Assembly: GCA_900772715.1 (NCBI GenBank)
Contig: CAAGRN010000125.1
Location: 1 to 35,883, forward strand
Reading direction: 5' to 3'
From: an uncultured Subdoligranulum sp.
Lineage (GTDB): Bacteria > Bacillota_A > Clostridia > Oscillospirales > Ruminococcaceae
DNA: 35,883 nucleotides
Notes under the pieces: model-generated
The model's input: the letters and a program-made list of their open reading frames with translations, nothing else
Database searches by the model: none
What the model was told of the DNA's origin: nothing
Made by a program: the position numbers and the translations under genes
Shown here: in pieces, positions 23,219-31,731 of the stretch
How the letters are laid out: each line of letters starts with the position of its first letter
Numbering within the stretch: position 1 is the first letter of the stretch

Positions 23219-24679
23219 TTACTTCTTGCTGCGTTCCTTGATAGCCTTCTGCTCCTCGGGCAGGTTTTTCTCGACCGTCCAGAACAGAATCAGGATGACG
23301 GCGCCGATGATATAGCAGACGGTCTCGACCCAGATGTAGCTGACGGAGATCGCGGCCTGCACACCGGCGGTCTGGGCAGCCGTGCCCAGAGCGACATCGG
23401 CGGCCTGGTTGTAGCCGCTGCCGTTCAGCATGGCGCTGAAAATGGAGTTGCAGATCGGCGTGGCGGCGACCATCAGGGAGCTGTAGATGCTCATGGTCAG
23501 ACCGTCGGTGCGGATGCCGGTGCGGTACTCAATGTGGTCGATAACATCGGCGATCATAGCCAAAATCAGATAGCAGGCCGGGGAAGAACCCAGACACTTG
23601 AGAGCTACGCCGATGGCGACCGGCACAAGGTTGCTGCCGCCCAGACCTGCGATGATGCCGCCCAAGGCACCCAGCAGCATGAAGCCGCCGCAGACCAGAC
23701 GCTTACCGAACTTGTTGGCCAGAGGCACCACAAAGACCACAGCCACTGCCATCGGGATAGCGCCCATGATGCTCAGCAGGCTCTGGGAGGCACCCCATGC
23801 GTCCGCCGTGCCGAAGAAAGTGTTGTCCAGGACCCATTTGCAGAAGTAGCTCATGGAGCCGTTCTTCATCGCGCCGCTCCACTGGAACAGCATATAGAAC
23901 GCCATGACGATCCACCACATACGGTCGCCGGTAACGGCCTTGAGCTGCTCGCCCAGAGTGGCGGACTTGGCAGGGGTCTCGGTGTCGGCGCGCCCTTCCT
24001 CGGTGACGCGCTCACGGGTGAAGAGGAACTGCAGGTAGATGGTCAATGCGCTGAAGATGGCGACGGCCAGCATGGTGAGGAACCACAGGTGTTGGTTCTC
24101 CTTCAGCGCGAAGGAAACGAGCATCGGGAAGACCATCGAGCCGCAGCCCATAACGCCCAGACCCGCCACGTTGGTGAAGGAAGCCAGCGCACCGCGCTGC
24201 TTGCTGTCACGGGTGGAAACGGGGATCATGGTGGAGTTGGCGGTGTTGTAGATGGGGTAAGCGACCGCGTAGTACAGGTTGTACGCGATGGCGATCCAGA
24301 CCATCTTAGCCACGCCCTCAAACGGCACGATGAACATCAGCACACTGGCGACGGAAAGGGTCAGTGCGGAGAGCAGAATCCAGGGGCGTGCCTTGCCGGC
24401 CAGAGCCTTGGTGCGCTCGATCAGCTGACCGACGATGAGGTTGGACGCCACGATGAGTACCGTGGAGATCAGCTGCAAGGTCGTCAAAAAGCCAAGATCC
24501 AGCTTGAGAACATCGGTGAAGTAGTTCTGCAGGATGCTGGTAAAGATGCCCGAAGAAAGCAGTGCGCCGAACGGTCCGATAAAGTAGCCCAGCAGCATTT
24601 CCGGCATCTTGACGTCGTCGCTGGTGATACGGGACTTCGTCAGCGGCGACGACCAGAAGTTGGATTTCGAGGTTGACAT
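23219..24679 (-). CDS. GPH-family (glycoside-pentoside-hexuronide) sugar:cation symporter
   Basis: This 486-residue carrier has twelve predicted helices and belongs to the MFS_2/GPH group. Typical features are the N-terminal PEMLLGYFIGPFGALLSSG, the loop IGQLIERTKA-like GQLIERTKALAGKARPW (residues about 82-98), NTANSTMIPVSTRDSKQRG near 150 and a polar central loop rich in Glu/Thr around 215-230. The C-terminal half has DVIDHIEYRTGIRTDG, characteristic of GPH proteins. It would import a monosaccharide or glycoside released by the flanking GH78 and GH3 enzymes with a co-ion. The ATG at 24679 has GGAG 12 bases upstream, somewhat far. It lies 54 bases after the rhamnosidase stop and is cotranscribed. 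Confidence 0.9.
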   Translation of the reverse strand: MSTSKSNFWSSPLTKSRITSDDVKMPEMLLGYFIGPFGALLSSGIFTSILQNYFTDVLKLDLGFLTTLQLISTVLIVASNLIVGQLIERTKALAGKARPWILLSALTLSVASVLMFIVPFEGVAKMVWIAIAYNLYYAVAYPIYNTANSTMIPVSTRDSKQRGALASFTNVAGLGVMGCGSMVFPMLVSFALKENQHLWFLTMLAVAIFSALTIYLQFLFTRERVTEEGRADTETPAKSATLGEQLKAVTGDRMWWIVMAFYMLFQWSGAMKNGSMSYFCKWVLDNTFFGTADAWGASQSLLSIMGAIPMAVAVVFVVPLANKFGKRLVCGGFMLLGALGGIIAGLGGSNLVPVAIGVALKCLGSSPACYLILAMIADVIDHIEYRTGIRTDGLTMSIYSSLMVAATPICNSIFSAMLNGSGYNQAADVALGTAAQTAGVQAAISVSYIWVETVCYIIGAVILILFWTVEKNLPEEQKAIKERSKK

Positions 24680-24733
24680 AATAGAGAGTCACTCCTTCTT
24701 TGTGTATAGATGCAATTTGTTTACCGTATGCTT

Positions 24734-27277
24734 TTACGCCTTTGCCGCAACGGTATATTCCCCGCTGCCAAGCACCTTCTCTTCCCCGCTCGGCAGCACG
24801 ACGGTGCATTCGGTGCCGACGGGTACCGCCACGGTCATCGTCATCTCGCCGTCCGCGATCTTCCATGCCGCCTTGATCACGCCGTAGGGCGTACCCACCG
24901 TGCCTTCGGCCTTGGTCAAGCCGCCGCCGACCACCGGCGCAAATTTGAACCTGCGGTACCCGGCCTCGGTGGGTTCCACACCCAGTACACGGCGGTAGAG
25001 GAAGGCACCCACCGCACCGCTGGCGTAGTGGTTGTACGAGATCATCATGTCGGTGCCGTCGTCGCCGATCGGACACTCGCCGTTCTCATCCAGACCGTCC
25101 CAACGCTCCCAAACCGTGGTTGCGCCCACGCGGACCTCATACAGCCAGCTGGGACACTGTGTGTTCAGCAGCATCTTGTAGGCAGTATCGGCGTGACCGT
25201 TGTCGGTCAACGCAAACAGGATGTACGGCGTACCCGGGAAGCCTGTGCCGATCTTGTAGTCGTTCTTCTCGACCAGCTTGACCAGATTCTCGGCGGCCTT
25301 CGCCTTGACGTTCTCGTGGAACATATTCAGGTACAGCGGCAGCACATAGGCGGTCTGGAACTCTTCCTTCGTCTTGCCGTTGCCGTCGGTCAGCACACTG
25401 CAATAGGCATCCGCCACTTTGCGGCTCAGCTCCTTGTACTTGGCGGCGTCCTCGGTCTTGCCAAGAATGCGTGCAATTTTTGCCAGCGTACCGCTGGTGT
25501 TGCACAGGGACGCCGTGGCGGTGTACTTGCTGCGCGCCTGCCACTGGCTCATCTTCGGCACATCGGGGGCGACCCAGTCGCCGAAATGCAGCACCGACGG
25601 TGTGTGCCAGATGTAACGGTGCTTGCCGATGCCGAAGCCCGCCCAGAAGCAGCACGCCTTGACGTACTTCTGCATGGTGGGGTACATCATTTTCAGCACG
25701 CCTACATCGCCGGTCGCTTCGTACAGCGCCCATGGCACCAGCACGCAGGCGTCGCCCCACCAGTCCACGGCCATCTCGGGCATTGTGGCGGGGAAACCGT
25801 AGCCCTGCACGGGCACGGTGTTCGGGATGCCGCCGGTGGGCAGCTGCTCCGCCTTGACATCGCGCAGCCACTTTTCCAAGAAGCGGCTCAGTTCAAAGTT
25901 GTACAGCGCCGTGGGCGAGAAGACGTTGATGTCGCCCGTCCAGCCCATACGCTCGTCGCGTTGGGGGCAATCGGTGGGGATGTCCACAAAGTTGGACTTG
26001 GCACCCCATGTGATGTTGGACTGCAATTTGTTCAGCATCTCGTCGGAGCAGCGGAAGGAACCGCTGTGTTCCACATCGGAGTAAAGCGCCACGGCCTCGA
26101 TTTCCAGATCCTTCGCATCGACGCCCTTGACCCCCGCATAGCGGAAGCCCATGTAGCTGAACCGCGGGCTGTAGGTCTGCTCGCCGTCGCGGCAGGTGTA
26201 GGTGGTGGTCGCCTTGGCCGTGCGCAGGAAGGTGACATTCAGTGTGCCGTCGGGGTTCAGGATCTCGGCGTGGCGCACCGTCACGACCTGCCCGGACTTG
26301 CCGTTGCATTTGATGCGGACAACACCCGCAAGGTTCTGACCGAAGTCGTAAATCGTTTCGCCGTCGGGGGCAGTCATCACAGCCACGGGTTTGCGCACCT
26401 CGTGGGGTTTGACCGGGGCACCGTAGTCTGCCGTGATGGCGGGGGTGACCTTCAGCGTTTCGGGCGCGGCGTTGTGCCAATCGCTGATTTCCTGCGTGGC
26501 ATCGTAGGTTTCTCCGTCGTACAGATCCGCCATCCGCACGGGACCGTTCTCACTGACCTGCCATGTGGCGTCGGTTCCGATGGTTTCCACCGTGCCGTCC
26601 GCGTACTCGATGCGCAGCTCGGCCAGCAGAGCCTGACGGTCGGCGGTCACGCGGTTTTTGCGGGTAAACACAAAGCTGCCCACAGCCCAACCGCCTGCGA
26701 CCGTGAAGGTCAGCGTATCGTTTCCCGTCAAAAACGGCGTTACATCGTAGGTCTGATACTGTAAGTGGGACTTGTAGCTCGTAAAGCCGGGGGCGAAGTA
26801 TTGCTCGCCCAGCTTTTGACCATTCAGCTCTGCCTCGTAGATGCCCATAGCCGTGGCATAGAGCCGCGCGCGGGCAACGGGTTTGTTCGTTGTGATTTCC
26901 TTGCGGAAAACCATCGGCACGGGGCTGACCTTGGCCTCGGTGAAGTGATAGTCGCCGTCGGTGATCCACTGCCCCTTCCAAGGCGTTTCCATGCGACCTG
27001 TTTCAAAGGTGGTGGCGGCGGTGGCGGTTTCGCCTGCGTCGTCCGTGGCGTTCAGGCGCACGCTGTAGGTGGTGAACGGCAGCAGCGCAGGACCGACATA
27101 GGCAGCACTCTGACCACTGGTCACATGGGCGGACCAATCGCCGACGGTCAACTCGGCATCGACCAACTGTGCGCCCTGGCGGTCGCTGCTCAGGGAAAAC
27201 CCGATGCGGGGCGTGGAGCAGTCGGTCACGCAGCCGGCGGTCAGATGCTCCACCGTCAGGCGTGTGATTTCAAACAT
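24734..27277 (-). CDS. Alpha-L-rhamnosidase, glycoside hydrolase family 78
   Basis: This is an 847-residue cytoplasmic enzyme without a signal peptide. It starts with beta-sandwich domains (about 1-330), including the lectin-like segment ARARLYATAMGIYEAELNG. The (alpha/alpha)6 catalytic barrel follows at about 400-770, with the GH78 motif DCPQRDERMGWTGD holding the usual acid residues, then WWGDACVLVPW and WERWDG further on. A C-terminal beta domain ends in a short sandwich. It removes terminal rhamnose from plant glycosides or rhamnose-containing glycans. The intracellular location means the substrate is imported first, presumably by the neighbouring GPH carrier. GGAGGAGA lies just before the ATG. 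It is the first gene of the four-gene catabolic operon, downstream of a LytTR regulator and kinase. Confidence 0.92.
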   Translation of the reverse strand: MFEITRLTVEHLTAGCVTDCSTPRIGFSLSSDRQGAQLVDAELTVGDWSAHVTSGQSAAYVGPALLPFTTYSVRLNATDDAGETATAATTFETGRMETPWKGQWITDGDYHFTEAKVSPVPMVFRKEITTNKPVARARLYATAMGIYEAELNGQKLGEQYFAPGFTSYKSHLQYQTYDVTPFLTGNDTLTFTVAGGWAVGSFVFTRKNRVTADRQALLAELRIEYADGTVETIGTDATWQVSENGPVRMADLYDGETYDATQEISDWHNAAPETLKVTPAITADYGAPVKPHEVRKPVAVMTAPDGETIYDFGQNLAGVVRIKCNGKSGQVVTVRHAEILNPDGTLNVTFLRTAKATTTYTCRDGEQTYSPRFSYMGFRYAGVKGVDAKDLEIEAVALYSDVEHSGSFRCSDEMLNKLQSNITWGAKSNFVDIPTDCPQRDERMGWTGDINVFSPTALYNFELSRFLEKWLRDVKAEQLPTGGIPNTVPVQGYGFPATMPEMAVDWWGDACVLVPWALYEATGDVGVLKMMYPTMQKYVKACCFWAGFGIGKHRYIWHTPSVLHFGDWVAPDVPKMSQWQARSKYTATASLCNTSGTLAKIARILGKTEDAAKYKELSRKVADAYCSVLTDGNGKTKEEFQTAYVLPLYLNMFHENVKAKAAENLVKLVEKNDYKIGTGFPGTPYILFALTDNGHADTAYKMLLNTQCPSWLYEVRVGATTVWERWDGLDENGECPIGDDGTDMMISYNHYASGAVGAFLYRRVLGVEPTEAGYRRFKFAPVVGGGLTKAEGTVGTPYGVIKAAWKIADGEMTMTVAVPVGTECTVVLPSGEEKVLGSGEYTVAAKA

Positions 27278-27475
27278 AGGCTCTCCTCCTTCGTCGGACG
27301 GTCAGCCCATCCGGAGATTGCTTCTTTTTCTTTAAGCCTACCTTACCACAAGAATCGTACGGCGGCGCATAATTTGCACGAAATGTGCCTTTTTTCGCAT
27401 AAACGGTTTTTGGTTTCGTCGGATTTCACAAGGTTTTGCGTTTATTTTTTGTACACACTGCTCAACGCGGCATCC
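27278..27475 (-). promoter_or_regulatory. Upstream region of the GH78 operon with TTTCGTGC-type repeats
   Basis: On the minus strand TTTCGTGC (27383-27376) is preceded exactly 20 bases upstream by TTTATGCG (27403-27396). The first is identical in its core to the paired repeats at 11793-11821, and the spacing is the same. A possible -10 (TACGAT) lies 16 bases after it, with no good -35. The inverted element GCACATTTCGTGC overlaps it. This may be a LytTR site for the regulator encoded at 28890-29597; the evidence is only motif form and position. Confidence 0.4.
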
Positions 27476-27483
27476 AAACCTAG

Positions 27484-27498
27484 GGCAATACCGCACAA
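27484..27498 (-). repeat. Dispersed short repeat, core copy 3 (minus orientation)
   Basis: The minus strand reads TTGTGCGGTATTGCC, the same core as the ends of the 29621-29721 element. It lies directly after the terminator of the kinase gene. Confidence 0.55.
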
Positions 27499-27537
27499 AC
27501 AACGCCCCCTGCACGGCGTTTGCCGATGCAGGGGGCG
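27496..27537 (-). terminator. Terminator after the GHKL kinase gene (minus strand)
   Basis: An 11-bp stem CGCCCCCTGCA (27503-27513) with TGCAGGGGGCG (27527-27537), extended inward by CGGC/GCCG, is followed on the minus strand by TTGTTTG. It separates the regulator pair from the GH78 operon. Confidence 0.75.
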
Positions 27538-27550
27538 CAATTCTTCTTTT

Positions 27551-28885
27551 TTATTCTTGCTGCGGCTGCCCCAGCGGAATCAGCACGCGCAGCTCAAACC
27601 AGCCCTCGCGGGTCGTAATTGTCGCGGTACCGCCGTATTTTGCAGCGGCGTTTTGTATGCTTTTTACACCGAAGCCATGGTACAAGACATCCTTTTTCGT
27701 CGTGACGGGCAGACCCTTCTCAAATTTCAGCTCACCGTCAAAGCAGTTTTCAATGCGAATGGCCGCAAAGCCTTTTTGCCTCGCCACGCTCAGGTGGATG
27801 AGTCTGCGCTCCGGGTCTGTGATTTTGTCGACGCTCTCGATCGCGTTGTCCAGCGCATTGCCGAACAGGTTGCTGATGTCCATCACGTCCATAAAGTCCA
27901 GCGCTGTGCCGTCAGCCACGCAGGTCAATTGAATGTTTTTGGTGCGGCAGGTCAGACTTTTGCCTGTCAGCACTGTGTCCAGCACCTTATTGCCGGTGTC
28001 GTTCTGCGCCTCGTAGGCTTTGATTTCCTGCTCCATATTGTCCAGCACGGCATTGCGTTTCTCGCCGCTCTCGGCGCGCAGCACTGCGATCTGGTGCTTT
28101 AAGTCATGATATTTTTGGTTGATGAGGTCAATGCTCTCCTGCCGGATTTTGTAGTTTTCATACTGGATGTGCAGCATATTGCGCAAGGCATCCGCCTCGC
28201 GCTGTGTCAATAAATCGCGCAGCTGCGATTGATACGCAAACAGCAGCGCCACGCCGCCGAAGTAGACGACTGTGCGCATTGTGTAAATTTCCATCGTGCC
28301 GCGGGCCGAAAACGGCGTGTTCAGCTGCGTATAGCTGATGCTGGACAAAATGTAGATGGCCGCCGCCATGATGGCCGCGATGCATGTCGTGCGGGGTCGA
28401 ATGTCAAACTGAACACTGCCCGTGCTGCCGCCGTCCTCCAGAAGCCACATCAGACCGAAGATAATGCCGAACCCCACCGCAATAAAGACTACCAACGCAG
28501 GCAGGCTTTGCAATGCTGCGATGTCACGCGCAAAATATACATACATCTGCCACGTCAGCGCCCCGGCAAAACCCGCCAGAATAAACGCCCGCGTGCAGAA
28601 ATACCCCACCTGCCAGCGGTCGGCACGGGTGGCCGCCGCCATAAAAAGCAGCATAAGTGCGACAGAAACCGCGTACAGCACATTGAACCGCCAGCCGTTA
28701 AAGCCGTCGGTGGCCACAAGATAGACCGCCAGTGCCGCCAAGGCACCGCCGTACAGCGCCGCGCGCTTGACCCCGCCGTAGCGCGGCGGCAGAAACCGCA
28801 GGTACAAAAGGCAGGCCAGCCAGTCTGCCAGCGCCGTGACAAGGCGCGGAATATCCATCTCATAATAAGGGATTTTCAGCGGCAT
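27551..28885 (-). CDS. Sensor histidine kinase, GHKL/AgrC type
   Basis: This is a 444-residue protein with about six N-terminal helices (to about residue 220), a helical linker and a GHKL kinase core. The H-box is INQKYHDLKHQIAVLRAE with His260 as probable acceptor, the N-box NLFGNALDNAIE (339-350) and the G-box HGFGVKSI (403-410). It resembles kinases paired with LytTR regulators in gut Firmicutes. Its ATG lies four bases after the stop of the regulator gene, so they form one unit. Gene order regulator, kinase, terminator, then GH78-GPH-GH3 on the same strand suggests that it senses something linked to plant glycoside use, but no sugar-binding domain is visible; the membrane part itself would sense the signal. 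Confidence 0.88.
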   Translation of the reverse strand: MPLKIPYYEMDIPRLVTALADWLACLLYLRFLPPRYGGVKRAALYGGALAALAVYLVATDGFNGWRFNVLYAVSVALMLLFMAAATRADRWQVGYFCTRAFILAGFAGALTWQMYVYFARDIAALQSLPALVVFIAVGFGIIFGLMWLLEDGGSTGSVQFDIRPRTTCIAAIMAAAIYILSSISYTQLNTPFSARGTMEIYTMRTVVYFGGVALLFAYQSQLRDLLTQREADALRNMLHIQYENYKIRQESIDLINQKYHDLKHQIAVLRAESGEKRNAVLDNMEQEIKAYEAQNDTGNKVLDTVLTGKSLTCRTKNIQLTCVADGTALDFMDVMDISNLFGNALDNAIESVDKITDPERRLIHLSVARQKGFAAIRIENCFDGELKFEKGLPVTTKKDVLYHGFGVKSIQNAAAKYGGTATITTREGWFELRVLIPLGQPQQE

Positions 28886-28889
28886 ATCG

Positions 28890-29597
28890 TCACCCCGCCC
28901 CGTTGATATAGTCGTTCAGCGCATCCAGAAACGCCTTGCGCCGCGCGCGCGCCAACGGCACACGGTCACCGTGGACGATGGCATCCTCACCGTCCATTCG
29001 GTCAACGTGTTCCAGATTCACAAGGCAGCCCTTGTTTACGCGGAAATAACTGTCCTGCGCCAATTTTTCCTCCGTTTCCGTCATGGAGCCCGGGGCGGTC
29101 AATCCCCCTTCCGCCGTGTGAAAGATCAAGTCATGCCCGCAGTTCTCGATCCAATAAATGGACGAGGTGTCCAGCTTATGTGCCGTGCCGTGGGCGTTGA
29201 TCTGCAAAAAGTGCCGTGCGCGGCGCGCCACGCGCTCCACGGCGCGACCGAGTCTTTGCGAAAACGCATAGTAATTGACCGGCTTCAGCACATAGTCCAG
29301 CGCATCGACGGCATAGCCCTTGATAGCATACTGCGGCGAATTTGTGATGAAAATAATGATAACCTCGGTGTCGACCTTGCGGATCTCCTCGGCAGCCATC
29401 ATGCCATCCATAAACTTCATCTCGATGTCCATCAGAATGATGTCATAGACAGCCTTATAGCCAAGTGCGATCTCGTCGCCGTCGGAAAATTCGGTCACGG
29501 TAAATTTTTCGCCCGACGCCGCACTGTATTTGTCAATATATTCGCGCAGCTGGCTGCGGTAGAGCTCGTCATCCTCCACCAGTGCCAAACGAATCAT
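28890..29597 (-). CDS. LytTR-family response regulator
   Basis: This 235-residue protein has a receiver with acidic residues Glu8-Asp10 (VEDD), phospho-acceptor Asp57 in IILMDIEM, Thr in FITNS and the LKPV Lys motif. The C-terminal LytTR DNA-binding domain (about 128-232) includes SYFRVNKGCLVNLEHV. ATG 29597 is preferred: AAAGGGGG lies eight bases before it. A GTG three codons upstream at 29606 would overlap that ribosome site. Only 23 bases separate the start from the end of a 101-bp inverted-repeat element, so the promoter must lie inside or beyond that element, or the gene is read from the operon upstream. It probably controls the GH78 operon. Confidence 0.9.
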   Translation of the reverse strand: MIRLALVEDDELYRSQLREYIDKYSAASGEKFTVTEFSDGDEIALGYKAVYDIILMDIEMKFMDGMMAAEEIRKVDTEVIIIFITNSPQYAIKGYAVDALDYVLKPVNYYAFSQRLGRAVERVARRARHFLQINAHGTAHKLDTSSIYWIENCGHDLIFHTAEGGLTAPGSMTETEEKLAQDSYFRVNKGCLVNLEHVDRMDGEDAIVHGDRVPLARARRKAFLDALNDYINGAG

Positions 29598-29620
29598 ATC
29601 CGGCACCCCCTTTAGTTTTT

Positions 29621-29721
29621 AGGCAATACCGCATAATTCTAAGTGCCGATACGGCAAGCGAGGTGTGGCAGCCGCCGGAGCGGTACCTAAGCCGTCAGGC
29701 GGGAATTGTGCGGTATTGCCT
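29621..29721. mobile_element. 101-bp MITE-like element with terminal inverted repeats
   Basis: The left end AGGCAATACCGCATAATTC and the right end GAATTGTGCGGTATTGCCT are inverted copies over 19 bases with a single difference. The flanks are T-rich on both sides (TTTTT left, TTTT right), which could be a short target duplication. The interior is GC-rich with small hairpins and no open frame. Its right 53 bases recur at 34830-34882 with four differences, and its end sequence recurs elsewhere in the window. No transposase is present, so mobility would depend on one elsewhere. Confidence 0.65.
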
Positions 29722-29846
29722 TTTTACTAAATGTAACACGTTCGCCGGAAAATTGCAAGGAAAGCCGCAGATTTCGATTCTTATCGGTTTTCTGCGACCG
29801 AGAATTTGCAAAGAGCTGCGGGGTATCCTCGATCCATACTCTTTCC

Positions 29847-30782
29847 TCAGGCGTGCAGCCTGCGGATCAGTTTGAATGCCACTTCATGTTCCAGCACAAG
29901 CGGCTTATCCATGGCAAAGAATACAAGCCCGCTGGTGGTGGCAGTCACCGGAGCCACGACCTGCGCTGTGAACGGATCAAGGATCTCCCCTATCGTATCT
30001 CCGTACTCCACCTCCTGCCCCGGTACGCGCAGCGCACGGAAAATCCCACCGGACGGTGTCAGCACGGTGGCAAGGTCGTTCTCGTTGATGACTGTGGAAA
30101 GGTATCCGCTGTGGCAGGCATACTTCACCACACCGACACGGCTCAGATACCGCAGCACGGCACTTACCGCCTGCGTTGCGCTTTCCTCGTCGATATTTGC
30201 CGTTTCCTTGGTATAGATGCTGAACGCATTGCTCTCCCAGATCTGCCAGTTATAGTTCAGGGTGGTGGTGTCGATCGGCTTTGGCGTGCGCATGACCACA
30301 TAGGGCAGCCCGAACAGGTTGCCCAGTGACGAGGTCTGATAGCCGGTATCCATAATGCGCACATGGGGAACAAAGTCACCCGGCAGGTAGAAGCTGGCGA
30401 AGTGGATCCCATAGCGGTAGCCCCTGACCGCATCAAAGAGCGCGCCCGCAATGCGCTGGGTCGTTTCTCCCTGCATATAGCCGGGAAACATACGGTTGAT
30501 GTCTGTATTGTCCATCGTCCAGAACCGTTTGCCGACATTCATGGAATAGCGGTTCACGCAGGGAATGACCAGTATCTCGTGTCCCTGAAGGATCATCCCC
30601 TGCTTTTCCATCGCCGTCAATGCCTTGACAAGGCGTGCGCAGACATACATCTGCTGGATCTCGTTGCCGCGTATACCGCCCACGATTGCGCAGGAGTGTT
30701 CGCCCTCACCGAAGCGGAAGCCTTCAATGCGAAAGGGCTGGCGGTAGGGTGTTTCCAGCTCGTAGAGAATTTCCTGTTTCAT
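29847..30782 (-). CDS. AspA/AstE-family (M14-like) protein with altered zinc motif
   Basis: This is a 311-residue protein of the succinylglutamate desuccinylase/aspartoacylase group: an alpha/beta zinc hydrolase core (about 25-230) and a C-terminal beta domain (about 235-311). Where the neighbour has GIHGDE, this protein has GIRGNE, so the first zinc His is Arg38 while Glu41 stays. A later His (GIHFAS, His127), the DINRMFPG motif and a Glu in YTKETAN are retained. Zinc binding is therefore doubtful, and the protein may be a non-catalytic partner or have changed activity. It overlaps the stop of its paralogue by four bases (ATGA) and is the last gene of a five-gene operon. A weak hairpin at about 29778-29806 may end the transcript. 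Confidence 0.78.
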   Translation of the reverse strand: MKQEILYELETPYRQPFRIEGFRFGEGEHSCAIVGGIRGNEIQQMYVCARLVKALTAMEKQGMILQGHEILVIPCVNRYSMNVGKRFWTMDNTDINRMFPGYMQGETTQRIAGALFDAVRGYRYGIHFASFYLPGDFVPHVRIMDTGYQTSSLGNLFGLPYVVMRTPKPIDTTTLNYNWQIWESNAFSIYTKETANIDEESATQAVSAVLRYLSRVGVVKYACHSGYLSTVINENDLATVLTPSGGIFRALRVPGQEVEYGDTIGEILDPFTAQVVAPVTATTSGLVFFAMDKPLVLEHEVAFKLIRRLHA

Positions 30783-31717
30783 TCTGTTTCACCCTCCATC
30801 AAGATGCGCGCCAGCAGGCTGCCGGGGCAAACCACAGGGTATTCCCGCAGGGTAAAAAGCAGCCCATCCGCCGGCGCGGTGACCTTCTGCCGAACCGTAC
30901 CCGTCAGGGGATCCGCAATAATTCCCAGACACTGCCCTTCCTGTACCTTGCCGCTGTGAACGGTTTCCGGCACAAAAATGCCCGGTGCATCCGCATTCAG
31001 GAATGCGACCTTATCCCGGCTGATGATGGGCGTGCGGGGGCGGATGACCGGACCTGTCCACATACCCTGTGTGTGCATCAGATTTAAAATACCCTGCGTC
31101 AGCTGCTCCCCGTATCCGGGGGTCAGGCGCATCCCCACACCCATCTCGACAACAAGGCAGTTCGTGCCGATCTCATTTAAACTGTGCGCCAGCGTGCTTT
31201 GCAGCACCGTCGCAGCGGCATGGATCCATACAAAATCAATGTTCAGCTCCCGCGCCAGCGGCACCAGCGCATCCGCAGTTTCCTCCGAAATGCGGACCTG
31301 CGGCATCTCGCGCAGATATATGTTGGAGGCATGGATGTCGATTGCCAAGTCCGCACCGCGCATATCCTCGATCGCCTCGTGGGCAATGTACTCTGCGGCG
31401 GGACCGTCCGCAGCGCCGGGGAATATGCGGTTCATATCCAGATCAAACAGCGGCACACCGCGCTGGATTGTGTTGATGCCCAGCGGGTTCAACGCCGGAT
31501 AAATATCAACGGTGCCGCGCAAGTGTTCGGGATGCTGCTGAAGTTCCTGATTTAAAAGAAACGCCACATACTGTCCTTCCAGCTCATCACCGTGGATGCC
31601 TGTCACAACACAGATCCGTTTGCCGTCGTCATTTTCCGGCAAAGGGGTTATGTGATTTTTATGCAGCTCCCACTGCTCATGCACAGAAAGCCCCAAATCG
31701 GCTATAATTTGATCCAT
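30779..31717 (-). CDS. AspA/AstE-family (M14-like) zinc hydrolase
   Basis: This 312-residue protein has an intact zinc-binding set: GIHGDE (His42, Glu45) and DIHAS (His129). The substrate-binding DMNRIFPG (Asp94-Asn96-Arg97) and a probable catalytic Glu191 in VVEMGVG are present. The C-terminal beta domain spans about 225-312. Enzymes of this family cut N-acyl-amino acids or act as carboxypeptidase-like deacylases. Here it is encoded between a transglutaminase-like gene and a paralogue with a changed zinc motif, in an operon with an ATP-grasp protein. It may therefore trim or release the product of that system; that is inference. A clear ribosome site, GGTGAAGGA, precedes the ATG, 14 bases after the previous stop. 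Confidence 0.85.
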   Translation of the reverse strand: MDQIIADLGLSVHEQWELHKNHITPLPENDDGKRICVVTGIHGDELEGQYVAFLLNQELQQHPEHLRGTVDIYPALNPLGINTIQRGVPLFDLDMNRIFPGAADGPAAEYIAHEAIEDMRGADLAIDIHASNIYLREMPQVRISEETADALVPLARELNIDFVWIHAAATVLQSTLAHSLNEIGTNCLVVEMGVGMRLTPGYGEQLTQGILNLMHTQGMWTGPVIRPRTPIISRDKVAFLNADAPGIFVPETVHSGKVQEGQCLGIIADPLTGTVRQKVTAPADGLLFTLREYPVVCPGSLLARILMEGETE

Positions 31718-31731
31718 CTTTCCTTCACCCT

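Noticed and set aside
24710..26764. 684-codon plus-strand frame opposite the GH78 gene
   Set aside because: Antisense to a well-supported rhamnosidase; no domain, no ribosome site, typical mirror of codon bias.
29598..29606. GTG start for the second LytTR regulator
   Set aside because: The ribosome site AAAGGGGG would overlap it; the ATG at 29597 has proper spacing and fits the family start.
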